A DNA stretch of 64,000 bases from Pseudomonas asiatica (lineage in GTDB: Bacteria; Pseudomonadota; Gammaproteobacteria; Pseudomonadales; Pseudomonadaceae), in contig NZ_BLJF01000003.1 in NCBI RefSeq assembly GCF_009932335.1, positions 372,001 through 436,000 on the forward strand. Direction: 5' to 3'. Below are positions 9,080 through 17,387 of the stretch, one piece after another. The notes beneath the pieces were generated by a model that saw nothing but the letters and a program-made list of their open reading frames with translations, searched no databases and was not told the DNA's origin. Positions within the stretch are counted from its first letter, which is position 1, and each line of letters starts with the position of its first letter. The translations under genes and the position numbers were made by a program.

Positions 9080-9182
9080 ATGGACAAGCGCTGAAGGCGG
9101 CCTAAACCAACGGTTTGGACTGAACATAAAGTGTCCATGGATATCTTGAATGAACGTGGACATCAGACTCGAAAATGTCCAT
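9080..9182. repeat. left subterminal TGTCCAT-like repeats
   Basis: ATGGACA at 9080, TTGGACTG at 9115, TGTCCAT at 9132, GTGGACA at 9156 and TGTCCAT at 9176, in both orientations. The same heptamer recurs at the right end. These are probable binding sites for the island recombinases; that role is inferred. The rest of 9073-9281 holds no gene. Confidence 0.7.
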
Positions 9183-9281
9183 AGGCAATGGGATTTAGTC
9201 ATTGGCTGGGCAATTGCACTCCACTTGACCGCGCGGAGCATCTAGTTGTAAAAATATTACGCTTCGAGTCAAAATTAACCT

Positions 9282-11630
9282 TTATTTAAAGTCCTGAGGA
9301 ATAAATTGTTCCGAGTGTAAGAACAAGCCAGGGTAAAAATCCATCATCGGAACTACGCTTTGTGGGATAGACTTTTCAGCCAGCATAGCGGAAATCACAT
9401 CTCCAAGGCTGTGAGGTCGAAGTCGAATTTTCTCGGGACGGCCTAGTTGAATATACTTCAACGAATCAACCAATGAGCCCCAGAACAAACACTTTTCACG
9501 TACGACACCTCTTTCAAGCCCAGAACACGCAGCCACCTCATCTACAATCACCTCAAACCAATCCGGATTCAGAGAGTTAATGGCAAAATTAGCCTTGGCC
9601 TGGATTCCAGCCCAATCCTTGGGGGAAATTATTTTTGCTTCTTCAATAAGTGAGATTATGAGCTCTGTGCAATATGTCATGCGAAGCATCCCGCTCATGA
9701 ATGAGCGCCATGGCAAGTAACTGGAACGCTTTAGTACTATTGGCAAGTACTCTTGAACTCTTAATAATAGACGTCCGATAAATCCTGCTGCGCGACCTGA
9801 GTCAATTGGCAAAACTGTACCTAATACTGTAACCGCACCCAGCGCCAGCATTCCGTTCGCTGATGCGCCATGCCCTCCATCTAAAGGGAGGGTATCACAC
9901 GCGCTCAACAGAACTATGGGTGGCATCCGTATAGAGTTTCGCAGCTTCCACACATCTATCGCTTCGCCACCAACAACTATGGACCCAACTCCAGTATTGT
10001 CAGCAATAGTTCCGTGGCCATCGAATATCATCATGGCGCCGCTAAAGCTGTTAACCGCCAAAATAAATTCTTCAACACTCTCAACATCTACTATTTTACA
10101 CTTCGGAAAAGCCTTGTGCATGCTTGACAACTTGCTTATCGCATCCTCTAACACAGTGCGAATTCTGTCTCCCTCGTGAAAAGACCTAACTATCAAAACC
10201 TCCTCAAAATCTGCTTGAGCCACATTGATATATTGACTTCTTAGGCATTGCTGCAAACTTAGGTTGCCTGGGGTGGCTGAGATCCGACTCACGTCACACC
10301 TCAATGTAAGCGGTAAGTCTCGGAGGGGCAGCCATTCAAGAGGAATATCTCCAAGGAGCACCACGCCTGTGAACTCCGGCAAGGTATCGTTGATTAATTT
10401 ATGGTGCTCCAATGACACTAACGACTTCATAGTAGTTTGAATTTTTTGCGCAAGCTTGCTTGACTTGAATTTAACATGGGGATTTCCGCCCCTAGCGCAA
10501 GCCGATAAATTTACAAGGTCACCTTTAATACTATTTATTCTAGATTCCAGTCTAAGTACAGGAGTGAGTTCGGAGGCGTTGAGCAAAGCCAGACTGGTTC
10601 CAAATGCTCGCAACTCCATCTGATAAGCTTTCAAAAAAGCTGATATTGTTTTGTTTTTGAGTAAGCCAACCAGGTCTTTTTCGTTATCTGCAATGCTTAG
10701 TTTTGTGTAGCCTCCAGGTTTCTTTATTGATTTTACCATCCTGCGAAGTGCACTTATAACCTCTTTGCATTCATCAGCTTTATCAAATAACTCTCTATCT
10801 ACATCAGCTCTGTGCAGATGCCAAAGGATCGGCTCAACCGTCAAACAAATCTCATTTTCAACTGGCACATCTGCTGCCAATTTTCTACGCAGACTTAGCA
10901 CTGCCCGACAGGATTTCACAACTGCTGGCACGTACTCCTCAACTCGGTTTACTGCGAGCCTCTTTTCCAGGCTTATCTTTGAATCTATTGATGCAGCGAT
11001 AATTTCGTTAGGGCGGGTTATACCATGCGCATACCCTGGAAACTGCAGCCTGCTCCAGGGTGGGCGTTTAGGACTAAGCAAATCATGTATTGAATCAGTA
11101 AAAATCTCATCAGCCTGCCCACGTTCTTTTAGTTGAGCGGTCCGATGTAGTATGTATTTAAGAAAGCGATCGTTGCTGAAATCCCTAATATCCGCATCAG
11201 CCTTACCTGACAATGACACATGCAGCCATCCATCCCCCTTCGCATTCATGAATTCTTGCGCAGCTTCGAAGGTCCTATCATTCGACAATAAACACTTATA
11301 CGTAACAGCACTCATTACTTCTGCGCCGCGCACCAGAGACTCGATCGTTATAGGTATGATTGTGAATGATGTTATTCCGGCAGCTCTTGAAACCACGACA
11401 GGTCTACGTTGACACTTGATCTCTCGAATGTCGCACGGCAACATCAAAGAGAGCTCCAACAACTCAGCCGAGAAAAGTATCCCTGGCCAATACGCCATAA
11501 AAAATGAAGCTGACTCGCAATCAGCCCTAAAATGGGGTACGTAATACTGAATTCTATACTTCGGATAGCGAGCGTGCTCCTCAAAAAAAATACGCTTCGC
11601 TAGATCTAAGTTTTGAATTATTGGAGGCAA
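9282..11630 (-). CDS. CHAT-domain (caspase-like) protease, island cargo
   Basis: 782 residues from a TTG start with GGGGAA upstream. The N-terminal 400 residues match nothing I recognise and are partly helical and basic around 290-410. A CHAT domain spans about 415-640: the entry strand GDIPLEWLPLRDLPL, the catalytic His in MMIFDGHG (H539) and the catalytic Cys in IVLLSACDT (C578), then GHGASANGMLALGAVTVLGT. Both dyad residues are present, so it is predicted to be an active cysteine protease. CHAT proteases in bacteria are often effectors of defence or cell death. It follows the winged-helix gene by 84 bases on the same strand and is probably co-transcribed. The base composition is clearly lower in GC than core genes. 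Confidence 0.85.
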   Translation of the reverse strand: MPPIIQNLDLAKRIFFEEHARYPKYRIQYYVPHFRADCESASFFMAYWPGILFSAELLELSLMLPCDIREIKCQRRPVVVSRAAGITSFTIIPITIESLVRGAEVMSAVTYKCLLSNDRTFEAAQEFMNAKGDGWLHVSLSGKADADIRDFSNDRFLKYILHRTAQLKERGQADEIFTDSIHDLLSPKRPPWSRLQFPGYAHGITRPNEIIAASIDSKISLEKRLAVNRVEEYVPAVVKSCRAVLSLRRKLAADVPVENEICLTVEPILWHLHRADVDRELFDKADECKEVISALRRMVKSIKKPGGYTKLSIADNEKDLVGLLKNKTISAFLKAYQMELRAFGTSLALLNASELTPVLRLESRINSIKGDLVNLSACARGGNPHVKFKSSKLAQKIQTTMKSLVSLEHHKLINDTLPEFTGVVLLGDIPLEWLPLRDLPLTLRCDVSRISATPGNLSLQQCLRSQYINVAQADFEEVLIVRSFHEGDRIRTVLEDAISKLSSMHKAFPKCKIVDVESVEEFILAVNSFSGAMMIFDGHGTIADNTGVGSIVVGGEAIDVWKLRNSIRMPPIVLLSACDTLPLDGGHGASANGMLALGAVTVLGTVLPIDSGRAAGFIGRLLLRVQEYLPIVLKRSSYLPWRSFMSGMLRMTYCTELIISLIEEAKIISPKDWAGIQAKANFAINSLNPDWFEVIVDEVAACSGLERGVVREKCLFWGSLVDSLKYIQLGRPEKIRLRPHSLGDVISAMLAEKSIPQSVVPMMDFYPGLFLHSEQFIPQDFK

Positions 11631-11714
11631 GACAGTTCCCCTGTGTCTAGTAGCAACAAATTTTCAAGTTTTTAATCTTAGACAATACACTATCGAGTGT
11701 ACGCTTTAAGCCTT

Positions 11715-12734
11715 TCACGCTAGCCAATTGACTTGCTCCTTGAGTTCATCTAATGCAATCTGAATGCGTTCGTCAGGGTTTTCTTCCAGGCTCAGATACA
11801 GCGATGCCGCATCTGCTATGTATTGTCTTTCGGTGAGGGACGGATAGGCCCAGATCTCTACCCATTCCTCGATCCTGTCCAACGAATCTATGACTTCGAA
11901 CGCATCAAGCGCCAGCATGTCGTTGAACACTTTCTTGGTCATTCCCCACACGGCCTGCTTAGGCTCCGCCAACATCGTGTATTTGGCCAGGGCAGTTTCC
12001 CCTGCGAGACACACACCGGCCGCCATGGGGAGAGTGTTGCGGGTTATGCCAATTTTCTGTCTGACGGGGGACCGTAGGTATTGCTTGGCCTTTCGGAACA
12101 CCTCAACTGGTGTCCCGTTGAAGGCATAGGTCTTCCAGTGAAGCTCGCTCTTTGCAGGGGTAATCACCTCACGGGAGGTCAGCTGTTCCACAGCCTTCGA
12201 GAGTGTTACCCGGCTGTAATTGAGGTCGCCCAGGAGGGCGTTTGTCGTGAAATAGGCTTCGTCGGTTTTGCCGGCATACAGGCATGAGAGCAGCATGGCT
12301 TGGGCCGCAGGGAGCAGGGAGGCCACCTCGCTTTGCTCTCGGCGCAGGCGGAAGCGTTCGCGCAGGTCCAGAGCCATTTCCGGTATGAACATCTGGAAGC
12401 TGGGTTGGATGAAGTTGACTTGATGCGTGATGAGGCTACGGCGGTCTTGAATCGTCAATGATCTGCAGACGTAGACTACTACCTGGTTGGTGACCTTGTG
12501 CACGAGCTCGATGTGCTTCTGCAGGCTCACGATGCCTGGATAAGCAACCTCATCACGCGAGACCAGCAGCATCATATTGAACGCCGAGTTTTTACCCATC
12601 CGCATTCTCAATTCGTAGGTCTTGTAGCTATCCCGGATGGAGTAGGGGACGCGAAGGGGCATCGGCGTTAGGTGCGCTTTTACACCTAGAGCGGACTCGA
12701 TGTAGGTCTTAGCTTCGTCTTGTAAATCAGGCAT
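11715..12734 (-). CDS. winged-helix regulator with nuclease-fold-like N-terminus (AbiEi/MarR-like)
   Basis: 339 residues. Residues about 75-125 (VVVYVCRSLTIQDRRSL, then VNFIQPSFQMFIPEMA) resemble the nuclease-like fold seen at the N-terminus of AbiEi-type antitoxins and related regulators. A winged helix follows (AAQAMLLSCLY, FTTNALLGDLNYSRVTLSKA). The C-terminal part has AGETALAKYTML and ends NPDERIQIALDELKEQVNW, a pattern I associate with this regulator group. It lies upstream of the CHAT gene on the same strand and 13 bases from a 61-bp palindrome, so autoregulation is likely. The usual partner of such proteins is a toxin-like gene; here the downstream gene is a CHAT protease. The family assignment is from pattern memory only. 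Confidence 0.6.
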   Translation of the reverse strand: MPDLQDEAKTYIESALGVKAHLTPMPLRVPYSIRDSYKTYELRMRMGKNSAFNMMLLVSRDEVAYPGIVSLQKHIELVHKVTNQVVVYVCRSLTIQDRRSLITHQVNFIQPSFQMFIPEMALDLRERFRLRREQSEVASLLPAAQAMLLSCLYAGKTDEAYFTTNALLGDLNYSRVTLSKAVEQLTSREVITPAKSELHWKTYAFNGTPVEVFRKAKQYLRSPVRQKIGITRNTLPMAAGVCLAGETALAKYTMLAEPKQAVWGMTKKVFNDMLALDAFEVIDSLDRIEEWVEIWAYPSLTERQYIADAASLYLSLEENPDERIQIALDELKEQVNWLA

Positions 12735-12746
12735 GTCCTGGCTTCG

Positions 12747-12807
12747 TGTAAACTACTTTTTTTCACTGTAAACCATAGTGGTTTACAAGTAAAAAAAGTA
12801 GTTTACA
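12747..12807. promoter_or_regulatory. 61-bp nested palindromic operator upstream of the regulator-CHAT pair
   Basis: Outer arms TGTAAACTACTTTTTTT (12747-12763) and its exact complement (12791-12807) enclose inner arms GTAAACCA (12768-12775) and TGGTTTAC (12779-12786), all centred on 12777. GTAAAC half-sites lie exactly 20 bp apart on each side, about two helical turns. On the minus strand TTTACT, 17 bases, TACAGT could be a promoter inside it. Most likely it is the binding site of the adjacent winged-helix protein. A terminator or the end of an old element is the alternative. Confidence 0.65.
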
Positions 12808-12895
12808 GGCCAGTTGTTATGGGAGTGAAAAAGGACCTGTCCCATGACAACGAACGCCAAGAAGCGATACTTAGATCGCTATGTTGGAGACTGCC

Positions 12896-13060
12896 ATGTA
12901 CCCGAGCACTCGCCGTAACTACACTGATGAGTTCAAGGCTCAAGCCGTTACGGTAGCTGAAAGCGTTGGCAGAACTGAAGCAGCCCGTTAAGACGCTCGA
13001 CAACAGGGTAGATGCCATGCGCAGGAGTAAGCCGTTGAGCCGCCCTGACCGGACCTGTCT
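12896..13060 (+). pseudogene. remnant of an IS3-like transposase OrfA
   Basis: The ATG at 12896 reads MYPSTRRNYTDEFKAQAV then AESVGRTEAAR and a stop. The expected continuation VKTLDNRVDAMRRS appears in another frame from about 12984. This is the HTH start of IS3-type OrfA with an internal deletion and frameshift; no OrfB follows. In the gene-free stretch 12735-13253 I see only this remnant, the palindrome and the DUF2971 ribosome site. Confidence 0.6.
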
Positions 13061-13253
13061 TCTGCATTCGTGCTCACCATCGATACCACCGGATTTGCCA
13101 TGCACACATTTTGACCATGATCAGCAAAAAACGGACCGAAGCGATCGTTAACTGACGTAATCTTGCCAGTGTGACTTGCATTCACGGGAAGATCTAAGCG
13201 CAGATGCCCATCATGGTGAAAATAGAAGCTCAAACAGACACGGAGGGACGGCA

Positions 13254-14684
13254 GTGCTCAATCATCTTTATAGGTTTCGCCCTGTCAGTAGCCTGCTTGG
13301 CGGTACCAGAGAAAGCGAGCTGGAAGGGTGCTATATCTACTTCTCGCCACCGGAAAAGCTCAACGACCCACTGGAAGGACATCGGGAGATCGTATGGAAA
13401 GGGGATTCGGTCGTATGGGAGAATTTCTTCCAGCACTTCATGGACTGCTTACTCATTCGAAATACTCAATATTTTACTGGGGAGTTTGAAAATTTAGATT
13501 TTCCGATATTTCCAAATTATGACATTCAAGCAGTACCACCTGAAAATTACAAAGAGATCGCCGGTCTTGTATCGAGATTTTTTGACTCGCCAAATGTAAA
13601 AAGACATATCGCAGTTTTGGCTTTTAAGGGGCGGGAAGTAAATCAACACGAGCTAATACTGCACCTGCGATCGATTCAATACTTCGCAATGCATATTATT
13701 TCTGAAGTGTTAGTTTCCTACAAGCTTGTTGAAAAAGGCTTCGGTATAAATGGCGCTTCGCATGAAGAGTTGCTAGCAGTTTCAACCAACCTTCTAGATT
13801 ATCTAGAAGGGCTAGGTGACGAGCTGTTAAACGTTGAATTCGATAGTTCTGCGCTGGCATTTTTAAGAAGTGATGACTTGGTAAAAGGTTATGCTAGATC
13901 TAAAATAGGCGAATCCAAAAATTGGACACGGCTTTGCATAGATTTTCCAGAAGAGTTTTTGACATCCAGGATCAGGCTCACAACCTCTGAATGGTTCGTA
14001 AGCTGTTTTATGGAGAATTGTGAGAACTCGGCAATCTGGGGTACATATGGCAATAACCACCAAGGCGTTTGTCTAAAATTTAAAGTAAACAATGAGGAAG
14101 GGCAGCCAGGGATCTCGCTTATGAAACCCGGATTAAAACAGGGCATAAAGTGGTGGACTCAAACCAAATTTCATTTCACTAAAGTATCTTATACAGAAAA
14201 GAGCCCTAATCTTGATTTTTTTTGTAGCCTAGCTGCATATGGTGCACAGGAAGTTATAGATAAATGGTATACCGATAAAAATGGAAATGTAAGCTCGAGA
14301 AAATCAGATGTCTTCGAGAATCATTCACAATGGCGTGATAATTACCACAGGGACAATTTTAAAAGCCTTACAGTGAAAACAAGGCACTGGTCGAATGAAC
14401 AGGAGTACAGGCTTATTCTAAAGTCTCAGTTTAACTCCTATCTTAACGAAGAAGATAGGAAGCTTCGTTATAGCTTTGATGACCTGGACGGAATTATATT
14501 TGGGATAAAAACAGCGGATTCAGATAAGTATAAGCTTTTAGAAATGGTAGAAAGGATGTGTAAGATAAGAGGTCGCGAAGAATTCACATTTTACCAATCG
14601 TTCTATGATTCATCCACGGATGCCATTCGTTATCGGCCTATTGCTCACGTTAGTAAACAAGGTGTTAGAACTCATAGGGACTGA
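13254..14684 (+). CDS. DUF2971 family protein, island cargo
   Basis: 476 residues from a GTG start with GGAGG seven bases upstream; upstream in-frame ATGs lack one. It opens with the DUF2971 signature LYRFRP then YIYFSPPEKLNDPLEGH. It continues with SCFMENCENSAIWGTYGNNH and GVCLKF, a VSYTEKSPN stretch, and KTRHWSNEQEYRLILKS near the C-terminus, all typical of the family. No biochemical function is established for DUF2971; the genes are common in mobile and defence-rich regions. Codon use is AT-rich, unlike the host genes. It is divergent from the regulator-CHAT pair. The 233 bases after it hold no gene I can support. Confidence 0.78.
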   Translation: MLNHLYRFRPVSSLLGGTRESELEGCYIYFSPPEKLNDPLEGHREIVWKGDSVVWENFFQHFMDCLLIRNTQYFTGEFENLDFPIFPNYDIQAVPPENYKEIAGLVSRFFDSPNVKRHIAVLAFKGREVNQHELILHLRSIQYFAMHIISEVLVSYKLVEKGFGINGASHEELLAVSTNLLDYLEGLGDELLNVEFDSSALAFLRSDDLVKGYARSKIGESKNWTRLCIDFPEEFLTSRIRLTTSEWFVSCFMENCENSAIWGTYGNNHQGVCLKFKVNNEEGQPGISLMKPGLKQGIKWWTQTKFHFTKVSYTEKSPNLDFFCSLAAYGAQEVIDKWYTDKNGNVSSRKSDVFENHSQWRDNYHRDNFKSLTVKTRHWSNEQEYRLILKSQFNSYLNEEDRKLRYSFDDLDGIIFGIKTADSDKYKLLEMVERMCKIRGREEFTFYQSFYDSSTDAIRYRPIAHVSKQGVRTHRD

Positions 14685-14917
14685 GCACCGAGCACCATCT
14701 GAAACGGTGACTGCTCAGAGCGATCCCATCGAAGCTCGAAGAAAACAAGATTTGAAAACCTCTCACCCTTCGAGCTTCCATTCCCTTTCCGATTTCAACC
14801 CCGGCGAACTTTCACCCGCTGACAATAATGTGTGTGGAGATGCGAGCACGTCAGATGATCAAATCCGTCGGAAATATCTGGTCATGCCGAAATGCAAATG
14901 GGTGAGAAAGTCTCGGC

Positions 14918-15355
14918 TTACCTGCCTAACTTGGAAATGTTGCTTTTTGGCTTTGTTGCTTGGAGCCGTTGATTTTCCATCGTGAGTTCAAGGATTTTTG
15001 AGTCAGCCTCCACTAGCAGAGCCAGGGCATTATCCCGTTGGCTTTTGAGTGCCTCAATTTGCTCCCGTAGCGTCCTATTGCGATTGCGCTGAGCGTAAAT
15101 TGATTGTGATGGAGAGCGGGGTTGCTCATCACCGTACTGGTTGATCCAATACTGGATCTCCTCAACAAGTGTGGGAAACCTGGCTTTTTTCAAAGCCGAT
15201 GGATCTAAACCCGCCTCCCTGGCCACGTTATTTTGAGTAACCCGCGTTCCTTTAGGTAATAGGTTCGGTTTACCCCGCTTGAGCCTGTCAAAAGCCTCAC
15301 GGAATGCTGTCTCGGCACGCCCGCCGCGAGGTGAATTAGGAATTTTTGATGACAT
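14918..15355 (-). CDS. ginD: GinD-like small recombination protein
   Basis: 145 residues, last gene of the recombinase operon. An N-terminal helix-turn-helix-like stretch (VTQNNVAREAGLDPSALKKA) is followed by a coiled coil (RNRTLREQIEALKSQRDNAL to LELTMENQRLQA) and a basic tail. This layout matches GinD of GInt islands and TnpC of Tn554-type elements, accessory proteins needed with the tyrosine recombinases. The start overlaps the restored end of ginC by 20 bases, so they were probably translationally coupled. Confidence 0.75.
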   Translation of the reverse strand: MSSKIPNSPRGGRAETAFREAFDRLKRGKPNLLPKGTRVTQNNVAREAGLDPSALKKARFPTLVEEIQYWINQYGDEQPRSPSQSIYAQRNRNRTLREQIEALKSQRDNALALLVEADSKILELTMENQRLQATKPKSNISKLGR

Positions 15356-17387
15356 CCAAGACGCTCTCTACAGCCTGCAGCTGATAGTTGATTGATATAT
15401 GGAATGGAGATCCATCTTCGGCATCTCTCGAACGCTTTTGAAGGACGTCCCCGCAATTTTAGGATTTGTTGTTTTTTACCCTTATCAATCAGCAGATCAA
15501 GACACGGGGGTTTGCCATCGCCACCACCACATCTGCCAACATAATCTATCCCCCATAGGGGCAGGGCATTGGGTTGGCGCATGCTCCTAGAAGAATTTCG
15601 CGGTAACCAATCGCGCCATCTTTCGCAGCCTTTACAAGCTTGTTGTGATCTTTCACGCTGACTAGATTTAAAATTTGGTCTTTTCTCTTTTCGCCATGTG
15701 GGCTTACGAAGGTAGAGGTGTTGAGTGCAGAGAAGCTTCTAGCCACTGATTCATACATGGCGCGGATATACTCAGCCTGCGCTTCTTGATTTAAGTTAGC
15801 ATTGAGATGGTAATACCCATTTCCATAATACCTAGTCATGGCACGACTCGCATGCTTCAGTTGATACTGAACTGAGGGGTCGCTCACAATCCCTGAGGCG
15901 CTCATGTTAACCGCCCCCGTGCGCCGAAGCTGATGCCATGCAAGCGGCCAGATTTTACCCACAGCATATTTTGCAGGGGATAATGTTGGAGTGATCAAAA
16001 GAGCCCCTACTAAATCGCCTTCCTGGATCTTAAGCTCGTTAGTATCAAATAATCTTGGATATCTGCTTAGAAACATACTGTAATGGAGTTCATGGCAGCG
16101 GATATCGGGGGTGGTATCAAATCTGGTACTTCTACGCCATGGCTCGTAAGCTCTAAGTGCAAGAAAAGGATTTTGTTTGTCTTCCTCAGTCAATGAAATA
16201 TTTGAGTTGAAGGAGGCACACCTGGTCCTAAATTTGCTAACTGAGTTCATTACCTCAATGGCCAAGTTCGAAGATGGGGAGGTGATCCAGTATGCTTCAT
16301 CGTCCTCGACTGTTTTGTTAGTCGAGCCTCTAAGGAGGTAAATGTCTTCTTTTGTAACCTTGTCTTTTTCAATCACCAAGCAATCGGATCTGAGCGAGGA
16401 TGTTTCATCGATACGCATTAGCGTAAAATTTAGTAAGTATGCTTTACCGATATTGCTAGCCATTGAAAAATACTGCGACAAGATGGTGGCGCCATTATGT
16501 CGGACATCTCCACACCATTTCTCTAGCAGATCCAATATCCCAAAATTTTCGGCGGTGATATAAAAAGGGCCAAATTTATGACCGCTAAATAACTTCGACT
16601 TTAAAGCTGGATTGTTTAGTGATACAAAGGGGAGGTTATATTTTGTCAATTGTTGTGAGCATGAAGCTTCCAAGCTTCCGGCGTTTAGAGCATATGCTTG
16701 AAGGCAGTATTCCGCACATGCCTCCAAAGCACCTAAGTTATTCCTGAAGTCTTCAAGGAAATCACGGAGTCGACTTAATTGATACAGCCATATCCGGGGC
16801 GGGATATAGGCTGTCTGTGATTTTTCATGTGCAGGGATTTTTGACTGTAATTCGGCTATTCCTTTGGCGTCAAGAATGTATACGCCAGAATGCTCGCGTT
16901 GCTCCCATAAGGTATGAAGCAGTACGATAAGTCGACGAGCCTGAGACGGCCAGACGACCTTAGAGAAGCTTTCAATAACTTTTGGGAATCGATACAAGTC
17001 AGTCGCTAGAATATTGTTCTTTGTGCAGTATGTGAAGATCTGTCTAAAATTTTCATATTGACTCACTAAAGTCCGGATTTCTCTACACGGATTAGGGCCG
17101 TAAATCCAAAATGCTACAATGCGTTTGAAGATTTCAGAGTTCTCCGGGCTGATATCTCCGGATCTTTTTCTCTTAGATTCTCCAAAGTTTAGCTTTAGTA
17201 CAAAGCCTGCCCATGGTGTTAGGTCCCACTCGTTATCGCCATACCTCGCTGTTATTTCACCCTCGGTAGATATGCAGATTGGAAAGTCAGGTGCGGGCGG
17301 CCACGCGCTCGGCATAAAATTCACGTCGCTTGGCGATGCCGTGGCTGTAACTATATTCAAGCCAGCAAAAACCATACTCGGCATCAC
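15336..17387 (-). pseudogene. ginC: GinC-like tyrosine recombinase with two compensating frameshifts
   Basis: The open frame gives 613 residues ending NPMPCPYGG then TAG at 15546. Catalytic residues are present: Arg in LMRIDETSSLR (R325), HQLR (H485, R488), H512 in LKHASR and Tyr near 520. The expected tail IDYVGRCGGGDGKPPCLDLL continues in the next frame after the base run at 15550-15554. After the run at 15449-15452 the first frame resumes with DVLQKRSRDAEDGSPFH and ends SVLDVIKNS at 15336. One base lost then one gained restores a 683-residue protein whose end overlaps ginD by 20 bases. It starts by ATGA overlap with ginB. The lost tail holds a cysteine-rich, probably metal-binding, motif. 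Confidence 0.8.
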
